From NCBI RefSeq assembly GCF_000631985.1, contig NZ_JFYN01000021.1:1-54129 (forward strand): a stretch of 54,129 bases of DNA, written 5' to 3'. Of this stretch, positions 52,195 through 54,129 are shown in pieces. The DNA is from Pseudomonas sp. RIT288. GTDB lineage: Bacteria > Pseudomonadota > Gammaproteobacteria > Pseudomonadales > Pseudomonadaceae. The notes beneath the pieces are model-generated. The model worked only from the letters and a program-made list of their open reading frames with translations, had not been told where the DNA came from and searched no databases. Each line of letters begins with the position of its first letter. Positions within the stretch are counted from its first letter, which is position 1. Position numbers and translations under genes: made by a program.

Positions 52195-53208
52195 ATGCTG
52201 ATCAAAATCCCCAAAGCGTCCGACTGCCATGAGTCGGATGTCACGCCTGAATCCATTTATCTCTCCCGTCGCCAATTGCTCGGAGCTACCGCGGCCGGTA
52301 TCGCCGTGAGCAGCCTGCCGCGTTGGGCTGTCGCAGAAGAGGCGGCGCGTTATGCCGATGTCGAGCCGGGCAAGGCGCCTGCCTGGTTTGCCGAGAAGCT
52401 CCCTTCTACCAAATGGGGCGCCGTCAACGTCAAGGATGAGGCGATCACGCCTTATAAAGACGCGACCCATTACAACAACTTCTATGAGTTCGGCACCGAC
52501 AAGGGGGATCCGGCGGCCAATGCCGGTTCGCTGAAAACCGAACCGTGGAGCGTTGTCGTGGACGGGGAGGTGGGTAAGCCCGGGCGTTACGCGCTGGAAG
52601 ACTTCATGAAGCCGTACCAGTTGGAGGAGCGTATCTATCGCCTTCGCTGCGTTGAGGCGTGGTCGATGGTCATCCCTTGGATTGGTTTTCCTATTGCTGC
52701 GTTGCTCAAGCAGGTCGAACCGACCTCTAAGGCCAAATACATTCGCTTCGAAACCCTGCAGGATCCCAAGAGCATGCCAGGACAGCGCTCAGGTTTTGCC
52801 CTGATCGATTGGCCTTATGTAGAAGGCTTGCGTCTGGACGAGGCGATGAATCCATTGGCGATTCTGGCGGTTGGCATGTATGGGCGCGAATTGCCGAATC
52901 AGAACGGTGCGCCGCTGCGCCTGGTGGTGCCGTGGAAGTACGGCTTCAAAAGTGTGAAGTCCATTGTGCGGATCAGTCTGGTCAGCGAGCAGCCCAAGAC
53001 CACTTGGCAGAGCATCGCGGCAGATGAATACGGTTTTTATGCCAATGTGAATCCGACGGTCGATCACCCGCGCTGGACTCAGGCACGGGAGCGGCGTCTG
53101 CCGAACAGTCTGTTCAAGCCGAATGTGCGTGATACGCAGATGTTCAACGGCTACGCGGATGAAGTTGCTTCTTTATATACCGGACTCGATCTGCGGAAGA
53201 ACTACTGA
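52195..53208 (+). CDS. msrP: Protein-methionine-sulfoxide reductase catalytic subunit MsrP (molybdoenzyme)
   Basis: A periplasmic molybdopterin enzyme that repairs oxidised methionine in envelope proteins, 337 residues. A twin-arginine signal is seen in LSRRQLLGATAAGIAVS. The molybdenum-ligand cysteine is in RLRCVEAWSMV. The start at 52195 (MLIKIPK) is favoured over an upstream frame. It overlaps msrQ by 1 nt. Confidence 0.95.
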   Translation: MLIKIPKASDCHESDVTPESIYLSRRQLLGATAAGIAVSSLPRWAVAEEAARYADVEPGKAPAWFAEKLPSTKWGAVNVKDEAITPYKDATHYNNFYEFGTDKGDPAANAGSLKTEPWSVVVDGEVGKPGRYALEDFMKPYQLEERIYRLRCVEAWSMVIPWIGFPIAALLKQVEPTSKAKYIRFETLQDPKSMPGQRSGFALIDWPYVEGLRLDEAMNPLAILAVGMYGRELPNQNGAPLRLVVPWKYGFKSVKSIVRISLVSEQPKTTWQSIAADEYGFYANVNPTVDHPRWTQARERRLPNSLFKPNVRDTQMFNGYADEVASLYTGLDLRKNY

Positions 53209-53819
53209 TGCGAAATCCGTTCTGGCGTGTAGGCGTTTTCATTGCGGCGGCGATCTGGCCATCGCTTTGGTTTTATCAGGCGTTTGCCGATTTGCTCGGC
53301 CCGGATCCAGGCAAGGTGCTGGTTGATCGCTTGGGGCTGGGGACGCTGGTATTGCTGTTGATTACATTGAGCATGACGCCGCTGCAGAAATTGACGGGGT
53401 GGACAGGGTGGATTGCTGTGCGCCGTCAGTTGGGGCTCTGGTGTTTTGCTTATGTGGTTCTGCACCTGTTCAGCTATATGGCGTTCATCCTTGGTTTCGA
53501 CTGGTCACAGTTGGGCGTGGAGTTGCGTAAGCGGCCGTACATTATTGTGGGTACGCTGGGTTTTCTTGGTCTGTTGGCGTTGGCGGTTACGTCCAATCGC
53601 TACAGTCAGCGCCGCCTGGGTGTGCGCTGGAAGAAATTGCATCGGTTGGTATACGTGATTCTGGGGTTGGGATTGCTGCATATGCTGTGGATCGTGCGTG
53701 CCGATCTCAAGGAGTGGGCGATCTATGCCTGTATAGGAGCGGTGCTCCTGTTGCTGCGTGTACCTGCGGTTGCCCGTCGAATCCCGCGTTTATTGGCTAA
53801 AAAGCAGGTTTTGCAATAA
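53208..53819 (+). CDS. msrQ: Heme-binding membrane subunit MsrQ
   Basis: A 203-residue quinone-linked cytochrome b that feeds electrons to MsrP. Six membrane segments are apparent. Heme-ligand histidines are probable in YVVLHLFSYMAF and LHRLVYVILGLGLLHML. Translation is coupled to msrP by the TGATG overlap. Confidence 0.94.
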   Translation: MRNPFWRVGVFIAAAIWPSLWFYQAFADLLGPDPGKVLVDRLGLGTLVLLLITLSMTPLQKLTGWTGWIAVRRQLGLWCFAYVVLHLFSYMAFILGFDWSQLGVELRKRPYIIVGTLGFLGLLALAVTSNRYSQRRLGVRWKKLHRLVYVILGLGLLHMLWIVRADLKEWAIYACIGAVLLLLRVPAVARRIPRLLAKKQVLQ

Positions 53820-53834
53820 AACTGAAATTAACGG

Positions 53835-53862
53835 TTGACGGCAGATTCAGGAAGTCTATAAT
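53835..53862 (+). promoter_or_regulatory. rRNA operon promoter P1 (candidate)
   Basis: TTGACG (53835-53840), a 16-bp spacer and TATAAT (53857-53862), upstream of the leader. Confidence 0.65.
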
Positions 53863-54037
53863 TCGCCCCACTTCCGGCGCAGTCGAAACGGAAAACTCCT
53901 TGATATTCAATGAGTTATGCGGTTTTCGACAGCGGCCTGCTTCAGCTCATCGAAGCCTGGAAGGAGTTGAAAGAGCGGTGATGTTTGGCTCTTTTGACGG
54001 TTCGATCTTCTCGGTCGAAAGCGGAGAAAAAGAGGTG

Positions 54038-54065
54038 TTGACAGCAGCGTGTAACGCTGTAGAAT
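54038..54065 (+). promoter_or_regulatory. rRNA operon promoter P2 (candidate)
   Basis: TTGACA (54038-54043), a 16-bp spacer and TAGAAT (54060-54065). The following sequence (GCCTCCCGCTAACGAGAG) is the usual start of pseudomonad 16S rRNA leaders, so the operon proper begins beyond the window. Confidence 0.82.
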
Positions 54066-54129
54066 TCGCCTCCCGCTAACGAGAGATCGGAAGCGCAAGT
54101 GGTTGAAGTTGTTGAAGAAATCTTCGAAA
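54066..54129 (+). other. rRNA operon leader, truncated at window end
   Basis: The sequence downstream of P2 resembles the 16S rRNA leader of pseudomonads. The 16S gene itself is not in the window. Confidence 0.7.

Noticed and set aside
53907..54098. 63-residue - strand frame near the rRNA leader
   Set aside because: Lies opposite rRNA promoters and leader, no ribosome-binding site and no known similarity.

Overview
The window comes from a fluorescent-group pseudomonad (Pseudomonas fluorescens complex). The evidence is high-GC coding sequence, two classes of palindromic REP elements typical of that group, and a gene order that follows the P. aeruginosa blocks dksA-gluQ-cbrA-cbrB-crcZ-pcnB-folK-panB-panC-panD-pgi-acs and phuTUVW-prrF-cbpA. 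Species cannot be fixed from the sequence alone. Nearly everything is core chromosome. No prophage, insertion sequence, CRISPR array, toxin-antitoxin pair or defence island is visible.

Layout. 1-662: end of one tRNA, then a tandemly duplicated tRNA-Pro/tRNA-Lys cassette. 784-6501: a chemoreceptor, a type II NADH dehydrogenase, and small proteins of unknown or partly known function (DUF3094, MOSC, DUF1780, an ECF-type permease, a 71-residue protein). 6508-11780: yacG-coaE-pilD-pilC-pilB, with pilA divergent behind a sigma-54 promoter. 12077-20089: a periplasmic BON protein (also with a sigma-54 promoter), a DUF748/DUF2845 pair, a rRNA-methyltransferase-like protein, an MpaB-family protein and acetyl-CoA synthetase. 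20303-26641: pgi, pantothenate genes panD/panC/panB, folK and pcnB. 26808-31949: the CbrX-CbrA-CbrB system and its target small RNA CrcZ, including CbrB-type palindromes and a sigma-54 promoter. 32027-35810: gluQ, dksA, an aminotransferase and sfsA. 35807-40859: iron and heme genes (Rieske protein, phuTUVW) with a Fur-box candidate, the iron-responsive small RNA PrrF with a strong Fur box, and a cyclic-nucleotide-binding protein. 40876-46976: small proteins, a two-domain kinase-like protein, then mrcB (PBP1b) with a TPR lipoprotein and a YqcC protein. 47028-53819: a DUF4124 protein, ilvI-ilvH-ilvC, pssA and msrP-msrQ. 53820-54129: promoter and leader of an rRNA operon that runs off the end.

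How it fits together. The regulatory core is carbon catabolite control. CbrA/CbrB activates crcZ through sigma-54, CrcZ titrates Hfq/Crc through A-rich motifs, and at least one likely target (acs, with an AANAANAA motif beside its ribosome-binding site) lies in the same window. A second theme is iron: Fur-box candidates precede phuT and prrF. A third is cell-envelope assembly: type IV pili, PBP1b with its probable lipoprotein activator, phosphatidylserine synthase and periplasmic methionine sulfoxide repair. I found no clearly new biological system. The most useful observations are regulatory: three sigma-54 promoters with upstream repeats, an unexplained ilvI leader, the tRNA tandem repeat, and a heme-uptake cassette with no receptor or chaperone gene beside it.
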